From contig NZ_OZ026542.1 in assembly GCF_964020115.1 (NCBI RefSeq), positions 2,621,436-2,685,435 on the forward strand: 64,000 bases of DNA. The letters are read 5' to 3'. The translations under genes and the position numbers were made by a program. Every line of letters begins with the position of its first letter. The first letter of the stretch is position 1. Positions 34,102 through 44,566 of the stretch are shown piece after piece. The notes beneath the pieces are model-generated. The model was not told the DNA's origin, searched no databases, and worked only from the letters and a program-made list of their open reading frames with translations. Source of the DNA: Candidatus Regiella endosymbiont of Tuberolachnus salignus. GTDB lineage: Bacteria > Pseudomonadota > Gammaproteobacteria > Enterobacterales > Enterobacteriaceae.

Positions 34102-35952
34102 TTAATCATCTAAAAAGCTACGCAATACTTCAGAACGACTGGGGTGGCGTAGCTTACGTAATGCTTTGGCTTCAATTTGACGGATACGTTCACGGGTTAC
34201 ATCAAATTGTTTGCCCACTTCTTCGAGAGTATGGTCGGTATTCATATCGATACCAAAACGCATACGTAGCACTTTGGCCTCACGGGGAGTCAGACCAGCG
34301 AGTACTTCATGAGTGGCAGAGCGTAGACTTTCAGAAGTGGCAGAGCCGAGAGGCAACTCTAGCGTGGTGTCTTCGATAAAATCACCTAAATGTGAATCTT
34401 CGTCATCACCGATCGGGGTTTCCATTGAGATCGGCTCTTTGGCGATTTTCAGCACCTTGCGGATTTTATCTTCCGGCATCGACATTTGTTCTGCCAATTC
34501 TTCCGGCGTGGGCTCTCGCCCTTTTTCTTGTAGCATTTGGCGAGCAACGCGATTAAGTTTATTGATCGTTTCAATCATGTGTACTGGAATACGGATGGTT
34601 CTCGCTTGATCGGCAATCGAGCGTGTAATTGCCTGCCGGATCCACCAGGTTGCATAGGTTGAAAATTTGTAGCCTCGGCGATATTCAAACTTATCAACCG
34701 CTTTCATTAAACCAATATTGCCCTCTTGAATTAAATCAAGAAACTGTAGACCACGGTTAGTATATTTTTTAGCAATTGAGATAACTAAGCGTAAGTTAGC
34801 TTCGACCATTTCTTTTTTTGCTCGTCTCGCTTTGGCCTCACCTATCGACATGCGGCGATTAATGTCTTTAACTTGTTCGACAGTTAACCCGGTTTGTTCT
34901 TCGATTTCAATTAGTTTTTGCCAGCAGCGTTCTACATCTTCAGCGACTTCATTCAGTTTTTCAGACCAAGGTTTATTCATTGATAAGGCTTTATTAAACC
35001 ACTCCTTATCGGTTTCATTACGCATGAATAAAGCAATGAAAATTTTCTTCGGCATTTTGCACTGTTCAACACATAATTTCATGGTGATACGTTCTTGCGT
35101 ACGAATACGATCCATCATCGAACGCATGTTATTGACTAAATAATCGAATTGTTTCGGTACCAGTCTAAACAGTTTAAATATGTTGGAAAGTGCTAAAATT
35201 TCATTTTTGGCGTTAAGATGGTTACGACCGTCTTTTTTGATTGCATTCTTAGTATTTTCATACTGTTCACGTAATTCACTAAATTTCTCACGCGCCAGTA
35301 CGGGATCGATGCTGTTATCATTTTCATCGTCACTGTCTGCAGTGTCGCCATCACTGTCTATCAGCTCTTCCGTGGATAATTCAGAGCCTATGTGAGTGGC
35401 GCTAGCGCTTAGTGTAATATCTTCTTCGTTTTCTTTAGCGTTAAGATCGACAAAACCAGTGATAAGATCAGAGAGACGTACCTCTTCAGCTTCAACGCGA
35501 TCATACTGTTCTAATAAATAGGTAATAGCTTCAGGATACTCAGCCACTGAGCATTGCACCTGATTTATGCCTTCTTCGATACGTTTGGCAATATCAATCT
35601 CACCTTCACGGGTTAGTAGTTCAACAGTCCCCATTTCACGCATGTACATACGAACAGGATCGGTTGTTCGCCCAATTTCAGATTCAACACTAGACAATAC
35701 CTGTGCTGCTGCTTCCACCGCGTCATCATCAGTATCGGTGGTGTTTTCAGCTAGCATCAGATCATCAGCATCAGGTGCTTCTTCTAGTACCTGTATACCC
35801 ATGTCATTAATCATCTGGATGATATCTTCGATCTGATCGGAGTCGACGATATCTTCCGGCAGATGGTCATTGACCTCAGCATAGGTCAAATAGCCCTGCT
35901 CCTTACCACGGGTGACAAGCAGCTTCAGTTGTGACTGCGGGTTTTGCTCCAT
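34102..35952 (-). CDS. rpoD: RNA polymerase sigma-70 factor RpoD
   Basis: Primary sigma factor. At 616 residues it is close to E. coli (613). Region 1.1 begins [13 protein letters not shown]. The [11 protein letters not shown] of region 1.2, the 2.3-2.4 segment with [17 protein letters not shown], region 3 and the region 4 helix-turn-helix ([20 protein letters not shown]) are all present. The start was set to MEQNPQ; a longer in-frame reading has no family support. Last gene of the rpsU-dnaG-rpoD block; a repeat separates it from dnaG. Confidence 0.97.
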   Translation of the reverse strand: MEQNPQSQLKLLVTRGKEQGYLTYAEVNDHLPEDIVDSDQIEDIIQMINDMGIQVLEEAPDADDLMLAENTTDTDDDAVEAAAQVLSSVESEIGRTTDPVRMYMREMGTVELLTREGEIDIAKRIEEGINQVQCSVAEYPEAITYLLEQYDRVEAEEVRLSDLITGFVDLNAKENEEDITLSASATHIGSELSTEELIDSDGDTADSDDENDNSIDPVLAREKFSELREQYENTKNAIKKDGRNHLNAKNEILALSNIFKLFRLVPKQFDYLVNNMRSMMDRIRTQERITMKLCVEQCKMPKKIFIALFMRNETDKEWFNKALSMNKPWSEKLNEVAEDVERCWQKLIEIEEQTGLTVEQVKDINRRMSIGEAKARRAKKEMVEANLRLVISIAKKYTNRGLQFLDLIQEGNIGLMKAVDKFEYRRGYKFSTYATWWIRQAITRSIADQARTIRIPVHMIETINKLNRVARQMLQEKGREPTPEELAEQMSMPEDKIRKVLKIAKEPISMETPIGDDEDSHLGDFIEDTTLELPLGSATSESLRSATHEVLAGLTPREAKVLRMRFGIDMNTDHTLEEVGKQFDVTRERIRQIEAKALRKLRHPSRSEVLRSFLDD

Positions 35953-36104
35953 AAGACGGTATCCACACTTGCGAGTATTTGGGTTGGTGTTGGTCGACAA
36001 ACCGGCCAACAATAATATTTAGGGCTTTTTAGGTCGCCGCTGCCCGTTATAGCGGCATCTTGCAGAGGGGGGATCCTTCTGCTTTTACGGCAATTAAGCC
36101 GTTG

Positions 36105-36229
36105 TATACCCTTCACCTTTGAAGCTGCCGCGTTGTTGGCTGCGGGTGTTCGCCGAATCACGTAGTAATCTACGCTCATCGGGTCTCACGCCCTGGCAGC
36201 CGAAGGTAACTTCAAGGGCTGTGGGTATA
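36105..36229. repeat. F1 palindromic element forming the dnaG 3' end
   Basis: Full copy: left TATACCCTTCACCTTTGAAG, right CTTCAAGGGCTGTGGGTATA. Read from dnaG, it gives Tyr-Thr-His-Ser-Pro-stop. Confidence 0.93.
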
Positions 36230-37975
36230 TTTTTTCTTGCCACGTGCTTCATTAATCAGACAAACTTCTTGACGTTCTTCCGCACTTAAACCCTGTGCCG
36301 TGCGCGCGCGGGCAATTAAGATCTCTAATCGTTCTTCCAGTGCTGAATCAAAAAGGTGATGCAATGCATCTAAAAAGGTAGTCTCAACGATCTCCTTTAT
36401 TTCTATATCGTTCCAAATTGCTAATTTTTCAAGCTGTTTGCTGTATTTATTATCACGATATTGCTCCAACAATTGGCCAGTATTCAAATCTGGTTGAGCA
36501 AGGCAAGTTTCCACTAACTCGATGAATAAGGGCAATCCTGCTAATTTTGCCTGCTTTATTCCCTGTAACGAAGGGACACTGGCTGCCAAATGTGGATGTT
36601 GCACGAGTAATGCTATCAAGATACGCATAGTCGTTGGTTTTATCTGTGGACGTCGGTAAGTGTTGCTAGCAGTAGTTTGCTTAGGTATTAGCTTATCCAA
36701 CAGACTATCATCCAGAATACCCAGCTTATTACCTAATTCTTGTCGCAGGTAAAGTCGTAGCGTCTCTCCTGGAACTTGATTAATTAACGGCAATGCTAAG
36801 GTGCTCAGTTTAGCACGTCCGTCAAGACTACTGAGATCAACTTGCAACATGAGTGTTTCAAATAAAAATTTTGACAGCGGCTGAGCTTGGTCGATAAGTT
36901 GTTCAAAGGCTGTTTTTCCTTCTCTGCGTATTAATGTATCGGGATCTTCTCCCTCCGGCAAAAACATAAAACGGAGCTGACGCCCATCATTGAGATAGGG
37001 GAGCGCTGTTATTAAGGTGCGCCAGGCTGCACTTCGCCCTGCTTTATCTCCGTCATAACAGCAAACAACATGGTCAGTGGCACGAAATAATAATTGGACA
37101 TGCTCAACCGTGGTGGCAGTGCCAAGTGACGCAACCGCATAATCAATGCCAAATTGCGCCAGCGCCACGACATCCATATAACCTTCTACTAATAATAGTC
37201 GGCTTGGATTAGGTTGTTTAACCTGTACCTCATACCATCCATAGAGTTGGCGACTTTTCCGAAAGATTTCTGTTTCTGGTGAATTTAAGTATTTTGGTAC
37301 GCTATTATCAACGGTACGCCCTCCAAACGCGATAATCCGTCCTCGTTTATCACGGATAGGAAACATGATCCGTTCGCGAAATCTGTCGTAATGTCTTGTA
37401 TTATTAGTCACCAACATTCCGGCATTGTTCAAAGTGGTACGAGTTTCATTGCTGTTGCCAAAACGTTTTAATAAATTATCCCAACCTGGCGGGGCAAAAC
37501 CGATAGCAAAGTGATGAATAATCGCTTTATTCAACCCTCGTTGTTCAAGATAACGATAAGCCTGATGTGCTGGTGGACTGTTGAGTGACTGTTGATAAAA
37601 TTCACCTATTTGATTCATCAAAGCATAAATATTTTGTCGTTGATGTTTTTCGACTTGACTAGCCCCGATTCCTTGTTCGTACGGCACTGTCATTCCATTA
37701 ATGGTCGCGAGTTCTTCAATACTTTCAACAAATTCCAGCCGATCATAATTAATAAGAAAATCTACCGCGTTACCATGAGCCCCACAGCCGAAGCAGTGAT
37801 AAAACTGTTTTTCACCATTGACGGTAAAGGAGGGGGTTTTTTCATGATGGAAGGGGCAGCATGCGTGATAATTTTTCCCTTTTTTTTTCAGTTTTATTCG
37901 CGTATCGATCAGATCAATGATATCGGTACGAGCTAATAAATCATTGATAAATCCGCGTGGAATTCGTCCAACCAT
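36212..37975 (-). CDS. dnaG: DNA primase DnaG
   Basis: Synthesises RNA primers at the replication fork. The 587-residue protein has the CHC2 zinc finger (Cys40, His43, Cys61, Cys64), the Toprim domain (LLLVEGYMDVVAL, CCYDGDKAGR) and a C-terminal DnaB-interacting domain. The family tail is replaced after NEARGKK by KYTHSP, whose codons come from an F1 repeat. It lies between rpsU and rpoD as in the enteric macromolecular synthesis operon. Confidence 0.96.
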   Translation of the reverse strand: MVGRIPRGFINDLLARTDIIDLIDTRIKLKKKGKNYHACCPFHHEKTPSFTVNGEKQFYHCFGCGAHGNAVDFLINYDRLEFVESIEELATINGMTVPYEQGIGASQVEKHQRQNIYALMNQIGEFYQQSLNSPPAHQAYRYLEQRGLNKAIIHHFAIGFAPPGWDNLLKRFGNSNETRTTLNNAGMLVTNNTRHYDRFRERIMFPIRDKRGRIIAFGGRTVDNSVPKYLNSPETEIFRKSRQLYGWYEVQVKQPNPSRLLLVEGYMDVVALAQFGIDYAVASLGTATTVEHVQLLFRATDHVVCCYDGDKAGRSAAWRTLITALPYLNDGRQLRFMFLPEGEDPDTLIRREGKTAFEQLIDQAQPLSKFLFETLMLQVDLSSLDGRAKLSTLALPLINQVPGETLRLYLRQELGNKLGILDDSLLDKLIPKQTTASNTYRRPQIKPTTMRILIALLVQHPHLAASVPSLQGIKQAKLAGLPLFIELVETCLAQPDLNTGQLLEQYRDNKYSKQLEKLAIWNDIEIKEIVETTFLDALHHLFDSALEERLEILIARARTAQGLSAEERQEVCLINEARGKKKYTHSP

Positions 37976-38099
37976 AAGTCATTGTTCGCAAGTCTATAAA
38001 CAAGAATAAGCCGTACATCCCTTTCGGAAAGCACGGCCCTATTTTAGCTAACAAAATAGTACGCAAGATAAACCAGGCGGTCGGGGCAGTGCTTGCCCC

Positions 38100-38221
38100 T
38101 ATACCCTTCGCCTTTGAAGCCACCGCGTTGTTGGCTGCGAGCCCTCATCAGGTAGTATGTCTACGCTCATCGGGTCTCACGCCCTGGTCGCCGAAGGCAA
38201 CCTCAAAGACAAAGGGTATTA
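38100..38221. repeat. F1 palindromic element between rpsU and dnaG
   Basis: Full copy: TATACCCTTCGCCTTTGAAG on the left, CCTCAAAGACAAAGGGTAT on the right. It begins 7 bp after the rpsU stop. The plus-strand frame is open across the whole element. Confidence 0.9.
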
Positions 38222-38227
38222 TAAAAA

Positions 38228-38455
<228 letters not shown>

Positions 38456-38555
38456 TCAATAAAAATCGACTTGCTGTTGGCCTAGCGACCAACAATTCTA
38501 AAAATAGTGCCGAATTTTACTTTATTGTGGAGGGCGTTGTAAAGCATCGTTGCAG

Positions 38556-38682
38556 TATACCCTTCGTCTTTGAAGTCGCCGCGTTGTTGGCTGCGGGTGC
38601 TCGCCCGAATCAGGTAGTCTGTCTACGCTCATTGGGTCTCACGCCCTGGCAGCCGAAGGCAACTTTAAGGGCTGTGGGTATA
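38556..38682. repeat. F1 palindromic element forming the folB 3' end
   Basis: Full copy: TATACCCTTCGTCTTTGAAG on the left, CTTTAAGGGCTGTGGGTATA on the right. Read from folB, it gives Tyr-Thr-His-Ser-Pro-stop. The plus-strand frame is open throughout. Confidence 0.92.
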
Positions 38683-39033
38683 GCGCTTCCCGCGTTCAAT
38701 AATAACGCTGACATTGAGCGCTTCGGCTATCGCGCCGGGCTTACTGACTTTGACCCGCACCCAAGGTGCAGAAAAATCGTTTAGTAAAAGTGTTGCCACA
38801 TTTTCTGCAACCCGTTCGATCAGGGCGCAAGGATTTTTTTTTATATGCTCGATAATCGCTTTACTGATATCGGCATAATTTAAACAATCTTTCACCTCAT
38901 CACTCTTCGCTGCTTTACCCTTTTCACAGCCTATTTCGACATCAAGGAGTAATTTTTGCTGAGTTTTTTGCTCCCAGTCATAAACACCAATAGTGGTGAT
39001 CACACTGAGCTGTTCGATAAATATAATATCCAT
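38665..39033 (-). CDS. folB: Dihydroneopterin aldolase FolB
   Basis: Folate-pathway enzyme that splits 7,8-dihydroneopterin to 6-hydroxymethyl-dihydropterin. The 122-residue protein keeps MDIIFIEQLSVITTIGVYDWE, the catalytic Glu22 of that segment, CLNYADI and the Lys of VKVSKPGA. The start was set to MDIIFIEQ, which removes an overlap with tsaD and equals the E. coli start. The C-terminus RGKRYTHSP is repeat-derived after RGK. The usual neighbour plsY is absent. Confidence 0.95.
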   Translation of the reverse strand: MDIIFIEQLSVITTIGVYDWEQKTQQKLLLDVEIGCEKGKAAKSDEVKDCLNYADISKAIIEHIKKNPCALIERVAENVATLLLNDFSAPWVRVKVSKPGAIAEALNVSVIIERGKRYTHSP

Positions 39034-39082
39034 TCGTGATAATTTTCCTGCTTCTTTTTTTGTTAAGGAAGGGGAGCTTTGA

Positions 39083-40090
39083 TCAGGTTGACTCTGATAA
39101 TGGCCATCGTGGTCGAACGGTAACACATAGATCGGTGTTTTTATTGGTTTTTAGTCGTATTAGTCCGGTATAGGCGATCATCGCGCCATTATCTGTGCAA
39201 AACTCCGGTCTGGCGTAAAAAATTTCGCCGCTTTGTTTCTGCATCATTTCCGTTAATTTTAATCTCAGTGGTTGATTAGCACTGACTCCCCCCGCAATAA
39301 CCAAGCGACTAAAACCCGTTTGAATGAGCGCCCGTTTGCATTTTATCGCGAGGGTATCAACGACGGCGTCTTCAAATGCATAGGCAATATCAGCACGGGT
39401 TTGATTATCATCATCATTATCTTTAATGGTATTTGCGGCAAAGGTTTTTAATCCAGAAAAACTAAAATCAAGACCGGGACGATCAGTCATTGGCCGTGGA
39501 AATATAAAACGATTCGCTTTTCCTTTTTGAGCCAGCTGCGATAACATCAAGCCGCCAGGATAATCTAACCCCAATAATTTAGCTGTTTTATCGAAAGCTT
39601 CTCCAGCTGCATCATCCACTGATTCACCCAATAGCTGGTATTTTCCAATCGCCGTTACCTTGACGAGCTGGGTGTGTCCACCTGAAACGAGCAGGGCAAC
39701 AAAAGGAAATGGTGGCGGCGTTTTTTCCAACATCGGCGCTAATAAATGCGCTTCCATATGGTGTACGGGGATCGCCGGTACCTGCCAAGCAAAAGCCAGC
39801 GCCTGGCCAATAGTGGCACCGACTAATAATGCGCCTACTAATCCAGGACCTGCCGTATAGGCGACGGCGTCAATATCCTTAGCAGTTAAATGGGCTTCTT
39901 TTAGCGCCGCTTGAATCAGTGGCACTGTTTTTCTCACGTGGTCACGTGAAGCTAACTCAGGCACTACGCCGCCGTAATCCGCATGTAACTTGACCTGACT
40001 ATATAATTGGTTTGCTAACAAACCCACTTTATCATCGTAGATGGCGATGCCGGTTTCGTCACAGGAGGTTTCTATACCTAATACACGCAT
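39083..40090 (-). CDS. tsaD: tRNA threonylcarbamoyladenosine transferase TsaD
   Basis: Catalytic subunit of the TsaBDE complex making t6A37 on ANN-decoding tRNAs. The 335-residue ASKHA protein starts [14 protein letters not shown] and has metal ligands His111 and His115 (HHMEAH), VSGGHTQL and the C-terminal [15 protein letters not shown] chose the ATG after AAGGAAAAAAT on family alignment; an upstream in-frame extension is not conserved. It lies upstream of folB on the same strand. Confidence 0.97.
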   Translation of the reverse strand: MRVLGIETSCDETGIAIYDDKVGLLANQLYSQVKLHADYGGVVPELASRDHVRKTVPLIQAALKEAHLTAKDIDAVAYTAGPGLVGALLVGATIGQALAFAWQVPAIPVHHMEAHLLAPMLEKTPPPFPFVALLVSGGHTQLVKVTAIGKYQLLGESVDDAAGEAFDKTAKLLGLDYPGGLMLSQLAQKGKANRFIFPRPMTDRPGLDFSFSGLKTFAANTIKDNDDDNQTRADIAYAFEDAVVDTLAIKCKRALIQTGFSRLVIAGGVSANQPLRLKLTEMMQKQSGEIFYARPEFCTDNGAMIAYTGLIRLKTNKNTDLCVTVRPRWPLSEST

Positions 40091-40100
40091 TATTTTTTCC

Positions 40101-40140
40101 TTAGAGCCTATTCGAAATCTTTTGTGCTCGCATTTATCAG
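40101..40140. repeat. F3 half-element upstream of tsaD
   Basis: TTAGAGCCTATTCGAAATCT followed by TTTGTGCTCGC matches the left arm of F3. The right arm is not clear. Confidence 0.5.
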
Positions 40141-40232
40141 CGGTTAGCCGATAATTTATCACAAGCTGATTTGATAGGTACACACAGGATCAAACAGTAG
40201 TGCAGTGTATCCGCGTGACATTCATCCCTGGC

Positions 40233-41603
40233 TTACCTACCTAAGCCGGCGATCCTCAATGCGCTTTTAAAGTAGCCACCTAACGTGCCTGCCTTTTCCC
40301 ATTTTTCTTTTAAACGTGATGATGTGTTCTTTAATGTATCTATCGCCATAAAGGTCGCATCGTTTAATCCATCGCTGACCAAATAGTCAACATGGGCTGT
40401 GAGTTTGCCGGCTGTATTTTTATCCACTGCGGTATAGATCGCGGAGGAACAGCTACTTACCGCTGAGAAGAAAGCCATGCTACAGAAACCGGTAGCACCT
40501 AAGGTAAAAAAGAGGGTGGTGTTACTTAACGCAAAATTAATAGCTTGACTGATGTCTGTTTTTTGAAAACGTTGTAAACCGACTTTTTCCAAAAAATAAT
40601 TGGTCATTTGTGGACAAACAGTGACGACGGCAGCGGCAATTGCATTTGAAGGCGTGAAATCGGCAGCACAGAATCGAAGTGCCCCGATTTTTTCTCCAAC
40701 TACAGCACCGTGGGCGGCATATCTTCCCACTTTGCTACTTCCTTCGGGCTGTCCAAGAAATAATGCTCCGGCTGTCGCACCGAATCCAGCAGCAATTTTC
40801 GCAATGATAGCATTCAGATAATCCAGAGAATTTATTGTGCCTACGGCAACACCGGCGGCACTAGCAACATGCATGGCCTCGACGGTTCTATTGGTTAATG
40901 CACCTGCAATGCCCCAACAAAAGCCATACTGGGCTATTATTTTAACGTCTTCTGTGTTTCCGCCACTAAAAGCGCATGACCCTCCTGCCAGTTTTGTGGC
41001 TATTACTCCTTGTACTGCTGTTGATCGTCCCTGTGCATAACTTGTCGCTAGGTTTGTTACTCTGTCTAGTATTTCATCTTGCTTTTGAGAAGTTTCACTA
41101 GTAGAGAGATGGAAGGCAGTGAATAAGAGAAAACCTAAGGCAACACATCCTGTACCAACGGCTGCCACAGTAATAGGAGGGAAGGCTAGGATTAGCAGGC
41201 TCGCTGAGGCGACAGAGCCGATGAGAGAGCCTATTTTTACCCCATAAAAGCCAAATTTAACTGCTTTGAACAATCTTTGCCCAATATTAAGCTTTGGTTG
41301 ACGAAAATCGCCTGTATGGTGATTTGCATCTACGGTTGCATGCGTCGCGACCAAAGGGCTGGCAACGGTTGGCGATGTGTCATCTTCAATAATATTATGA
41401 GGCGCGTGATAACCGATACTATAATTGATAGCTCTATTAGTACTAGGTCTCTCTGTAACATCATCATCAGAGTGTCGAGTGTATTCGCTAGTAAGGTTAG
41501 TAACGGAAGTTATACTGTTCCCGATAGGATGTTGATTTGGTGCTCTTTGAATTCCTCCTGGTGAGAGAATTGGAGTCGAGACTACCCTGGTTAAAGTTGT
41601 CAT
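40233..41603 (-). CDS. Unrecognised membrane-associated protein, possible effector
   Basis: I do not recognise a family. The 456-residue protein has a Ser/Thr/Asn-rich, unstructured-looking N-terminus (~1-105) with no classical signal peptide. Then come paired hydrophobic segments (~113-166), Ala/Gly-rich helices with weak hydrophobicity (~225-345) and another hydrophobic pair (~375-410). This polar head plus membrane hairpins resembles many T3SS-secreted or inclusion-type membrane proteins, but that is inference. CGAGGAG precedes the ATG. Its promoter region shares a 12-nt box with the gene at 57431-59659. It lies in the AT-rich effector cluster. Confidence 0.7.
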   Translation of the reverse strand: MTTLTRVVSTPILSPGGIQRAPNQHPIGNSITSVTNLTSEYTRHSDDDVTERPSTNRAINYSIGYHAPHNIIEDDTSPTVASPLVATHATVDANHHTGDFRQPKLNIGQRLFKAVKFGFYGVKIGSLIGSVASASLLILAFPPITVAAVGTGCVALGFLLFTAFHLSTSETSQKQDEILDRVTNLATSYAQGRSTAVQGVIATKLAGGSCAFSGGNTEDVKIIAQYGFCWGIAGALTNRTVEAMHVASAAGVAVGTINSLDYLNAIIAKIAAGFGATAGALFLGQPEGSSKVGRYAAHGAVVGEKIGALRFCAADFTPSNAIAAAVVTVCPQMTNYFLEKVGLQRFQKTDISQAINFALSNTTLFFTLGATGFCSMAFFSAVSSCSSAIYTAVDKNTAGKLTAHVDYLVSDGLNDATFMAIDTLKNTSSRLKEKWEKAGTLGGYFKSALRIAGLGR

Positions 41604-41661
41604 GATGTACTCCTCGTGTATTTAATGCCTACACTTATTTGTTCTTATAATAAAGTTATAG

Positions 41662-41673
41662 AGATTAAATAAT
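41662..41673 (-). promoter_or_regulatory. Shared upstream box ATTATTTAATCT
   Basis: On the minus strand ATTATTTAATCT lies 59 nt upstream of the start codon, exactly as in the gene starting at 59659. TAATCT could be a -10 hexamer. The assignment is speculative in such AT-rich DNA. Confidence 0.35.
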
Positions 41674-41735
41674 GAATAGCCGAGAGTAACGAATACAGGG
41701 GAGATCTGATTTTTTATATTTATTCAATAAATATG

Positions 41736-41788
41736 TAAGAGCCTATTCGAAATCTTCTTTGAGCTGCGCTGATTCGAATAGGCTCTAA
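41736..41788. repeat. Short F3 inverted-repeat element
   Basis: A 53-bp near-palindrome: TAAGAGCCTATTCGAA at the left and TTCGAATAGGCTCTAA at the right. It sits 19 bp past the 3' end of the LRR gene and could form a hairpin in its transcript. Confidence 0.8.
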
Positions 41789-41806
41789 GGGGGCTACTTA
41801 CATAGG

Positions 41807-42736
41807 CTAGCCTCGGTGCCAGTGCTGAGGAAAAGAGGACCGTTGTTTTAGTTTTGAATCAGTTTCATCGTAAGGAATAAAATTGGGAAGAAGTTCCGGC
41901 GGCATATGATTCTTACTGAAGTGAACTGTTATTCCTTGTTTTTTTGCATATTCGATAAGTTCTTCACACTGATGAAGCTCAATAGGATTGTTGCTTAAAT
42001 CGATTTCGGTACCTTCTGGAAGAGCATCGATCATTTTTTGACTGTTTTCTAGACTGATGTTATTTTCCGATAGGTCGAAGGATTTCACATTGGGCAGATA
42101 ACCAGTAAGTTTACCACATGGCAGATAAGATATCCCGAAACCGCTTAATTTTAAAAAACTAAGGTCAGTTGCTTTCACATTTGCTATATGGAATTCGGTC
42201 TTTCTTATAAATTCTAAAGGTCTATCTTTAGGATGTGCCTCTGCCATAATTATTTCTTCTCTGATTTCAGAGAAAAACTGAAATTCTCCTATATCATTAG
42301 ATAAAAGAACAGTCAGTTGGTGCCCATGCTCGAAAAGCTGATGGGCATTTTTACTATTTGAATTATCCAATTCAAAATAATGTTCTGAAAATGTATTGTC
42401 TGGAGAGCTAAAACTGCTTTTACTTGTTGCCAGTAGCTTGCAATATGCAGGAGGGATTGAATTATGCTGCAGATTAATTTTTAGACCAGCATGTGCATAT
42501 TTTTTCAATGCCTCAATAGGAAACTGTGTTATACCTTGATTGCTTAAATCCAATACACTCTTTTGACTGCTTAAACAATCCAATATTTTTTCTATGATCT
42601 CCTGCTTAACTCCGTTTTTTGTTTGCACCCCTGTTGCTGGATTAGATAATAATTCTGATACTTCTTTAACCAAAGGATCCAAGGGTTTAGTATCTTGTAG
42701 AGGTATCGCATATGCATGGTGAATACTTGACAACAT
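41807..42736 (-). CDS. Leucine-rich-repeat protein, putative effector
   Basis: A 309-residue protein with two groups of degenerate LRRs: around 60-95 (VLDLSNQGITQFPIEALKKY..LKINLQHNSIP) and 190-285 (LSFLKLSGFGISYLPCG, VKSFDLSENNISLE, EIDLSNNPIEL). The N-terminus is short and not a typical signal peptide. LRR proteins with this spacing are common among T3SS effectors of enteric pathogens, but no catalytic domain (such as the NEL E3 ligase) is visible. The neighbours are the membrane protein downstream and pabB upstream. Function is inferred only from repeats and context. Confidence 0.72.
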   Translation of the reverse strand: MLSSIHHAYAIPLQDTKPLDPLVKEVSELLSNPATGVQTKNGVKQEIIEKILDCLSSQKSVLDLSNQGITQFPIEALKKYAHAGLKINLQHNSIPPAYCKLLATSKSSFSSPDNTFSEHYFELDNSNSKNAHQLFEHGHQLTVLLSNDIGEFQFFSEIREEIIMAEAHPKDRPLEFIRKTEFHIANVKATDLSFLKLSGFGISYLPCGKLTGYLPNVKSFDLSENNISLENSQKMIDALPEGTEIDLSNNPIELHQCEELIEYAKKQGITVHFSKNHMPPELLPNFIPYDETDSKLKQRSSFPQHWHRG

Positions 42737-42813
42737 TTTTCTTTTTTCTTTTTAAAAATTTAATACGTATATATATAATATACAAATTAAATATTTATTG
42801 GAATAATTAATTT

Positions 42814-44169
42814 TCATTCAAGCTGCGGCAAGATGCGCGCTACTTTGTCGAGGGTTTCTTGGTATTCTGCTTGTTCTTGACTATCCAGGGTGATCGCGCC
42901 GCCGACAGAACAATAAATTTTGCCGCGTTCGGTTAACAGCGTGCGAATGGCGATATTGGTGTCCATGGTGCCGCAGCAACTAATATAACCAATGTTGCCA
43001 CAATAGAGATTACGGCGATGTGGCTCGAGTTGTTCAATAATTTCCATCGCGCGGATCTTGGGCGCTCCGGTAATAGAGCCGCCAGGGAAACAGGCACGCA
43101 GTAAATCGGTGGCACTGTATTCTGGCCGTAAGGTCGCGGTGATAGTGCTGACTAAATGGTGAACCGCCGGAAAGGGTTCGACAACAAATAATTCCGGCAC
43201 GCGGACGCTGCCCGGTTGCGCCACACGCCCGATATCATTACGTAACAAATCAACAATCATGAGATTTTCTGCCTGATCTTTGGGCGAAGCGGCTAGGCGT
43301 AGAGCTTGCTGTTTATCTTCTTCTTTATTGGCTAAGCGGGGCAGGGTGCCTTTTATTGGCCGGGTTTGGATCTGTTTTCCTTCTAGCCATAAAAAGCGTT
43401 CTGGTGACAGGCTGATCACGCTGTTATGTGGCAGACGGATAAAGGCTGAAAAAGGTGCTTTATTACTTTGGCTTAGGCGTAAAAAAGCTAACCATTCATC
43501 TCCTTGATAATCGGCACTAAAACGTTGCGCCAGATTGATTTGATAACAGTCACCACTCTGTAGGTATTCCTGTATTTGTTGAAATTTTTCGCCGTATTGC
43601 TGACGTGATAGGTTTGCGATCCATGGCGATGTTAAACGTAAAGGGTTGTGGCAGGTTGATTTTTGTTGCTGTAGCCAGGTGAAGCGTTGTTCAGCATCGC
43701 CATGGCATACGAGTGTCACACGTTGCTGGTGATGATCACAAATCAACGCCCAGTCATATAGGCCGATAGCCATATCCGGTAGATCGATGTCCCGCTGTGC
43801 CAGTACCGGCAAGCGCTCAATCCGACGCCCCAGATCATAGCCGAATAACCCCAAGGCACCCCCGAGAAACGGCAGGTTGGCTTGCGGCTCAGTGTTTAAA
43901 TTTAATTGATTGAGTTGCTGTTGTAATAACAAAAAGGGATCGGCAGTACTGCATTGAATCGCGGCCTTTTCCTGGGTGTTGTCGATAATTTCGCTATGCT
44001 GTCCATGGGTGGTTATCGTCACGCGTGGATCGGCGACTAAAATATCAAAACGGCTATGAGGATGTTCAGCAAAACCAGAGTGCAATAACATTGCCCAAGG
44101 GCGATCCGCTAGCGCCGCGAAATAGTGCAGTAAGACGTCAGGTTGATAGTTTAATGGTTTAAAGTGCAT
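42814..44169 (-). CDS. pabB: Aminodeoxychorismate synthase component I PabB
   Basis: Converts chorismate and ammonia to 4-amino-4-deoxychorismate for folate synthesis, with PabA supplying ammonia. The 451-residue protein matches E. coli PabB (453) throughout: PWAMLLHSGFAEHPHSRFDI, LPFLGGALGLFGYDLGRR, the active-site Lys motif RPIKGTLPR, VDLLRNDIGRV and PGGSITGAPKIRAMEII. The start was set to MHFKPLNY; the upstream in-frame codons are AT-rich and not conserved. It stands between effector-like genes and shows no operon partner. Confidence 0.95.
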   Translation of the reverse strand: MHFKPLNYQPDVLLHYFAALADRPWAMLLHSGFAEHPHSRFDILVADPRVTITTHGQHSEIIDNTQEKAAIQCSTADPFLLLQQQLNQLNLNTEPQANLPFLGGALGLFGYDLGRRIERLPVLAQRDIDLPDMAIGLYDWALICDHHQQRVTLVCHGDAEQRFTWLQQQKSTCHNPLRLTSPWIANLSRQQYGEKFQQIQEYLQSGDCYQINLAQRFSADYQGDEWLAFLRLSQSNKAPFSAFIRLPHNSVISLSPERFLWLEGKQIQTRPIKGTLPRLANKEEDKQQALRLAASPKDQAENLMIVDLLRNDIGRVAQPGSVRVPELFVVEPFPAVHHLVSTITATLRPEYSATDLLRACFPGGSITGAPKIRAMEIIEQLEPHRRNLYCGNIGYISCCGTMDTNIAIRTLLTERGKIYCSVGGAITLDSQEQAEYQETLDKVARILPQLE

Positions 44170-44245
44170 TACATTTATATAGTAGATTGTTATTAAAAAT
44201 AATTTATTTAATAGAACATACTTGTTGATTCTATACAAGGAAAAA

Positions 44246-44312
44246 TACTATCCCCTTTGCCTTTAAAGCCGCGGTATTGTTGGCTGTGGCAACTTCAAAG
44301 ACGAAGGGTATA
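44246..44312. repeat. Short, centre-deleted F1 element
   Basis: Both F1 ends are present (CCCCTTTGCCTTTAAAGCCG and AACTTCAAAGACGAAGGGTATA) but the middle ~55 bp is missing. It lies upstream of pabB. The ~250 bp from here to the next gene is AT-rich with no other feature I can name. Confidence 0.75.
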
Positions 44313-44566
44313 TGACTGGGTTTATGCGATTTTGGTGAGAGTAATAGATTTCGACCACATCTTTTGAAAAAACGCACAAGGTGGCTAGGCATCAAATAAT
44401 TTCAATTGACATATATTAAATTTATGTAAAAATAAGTTTAAAAGGAAGTTAATTATTTTCTATGTAACAAATAAAAGAGATGAAAATTTATAAGATTGTA
44501 AATGCACAATAAGACAGTCTAAATAAATTTTTTGTTAATGATTTTTTGTTATCGAGGGGAATATTT

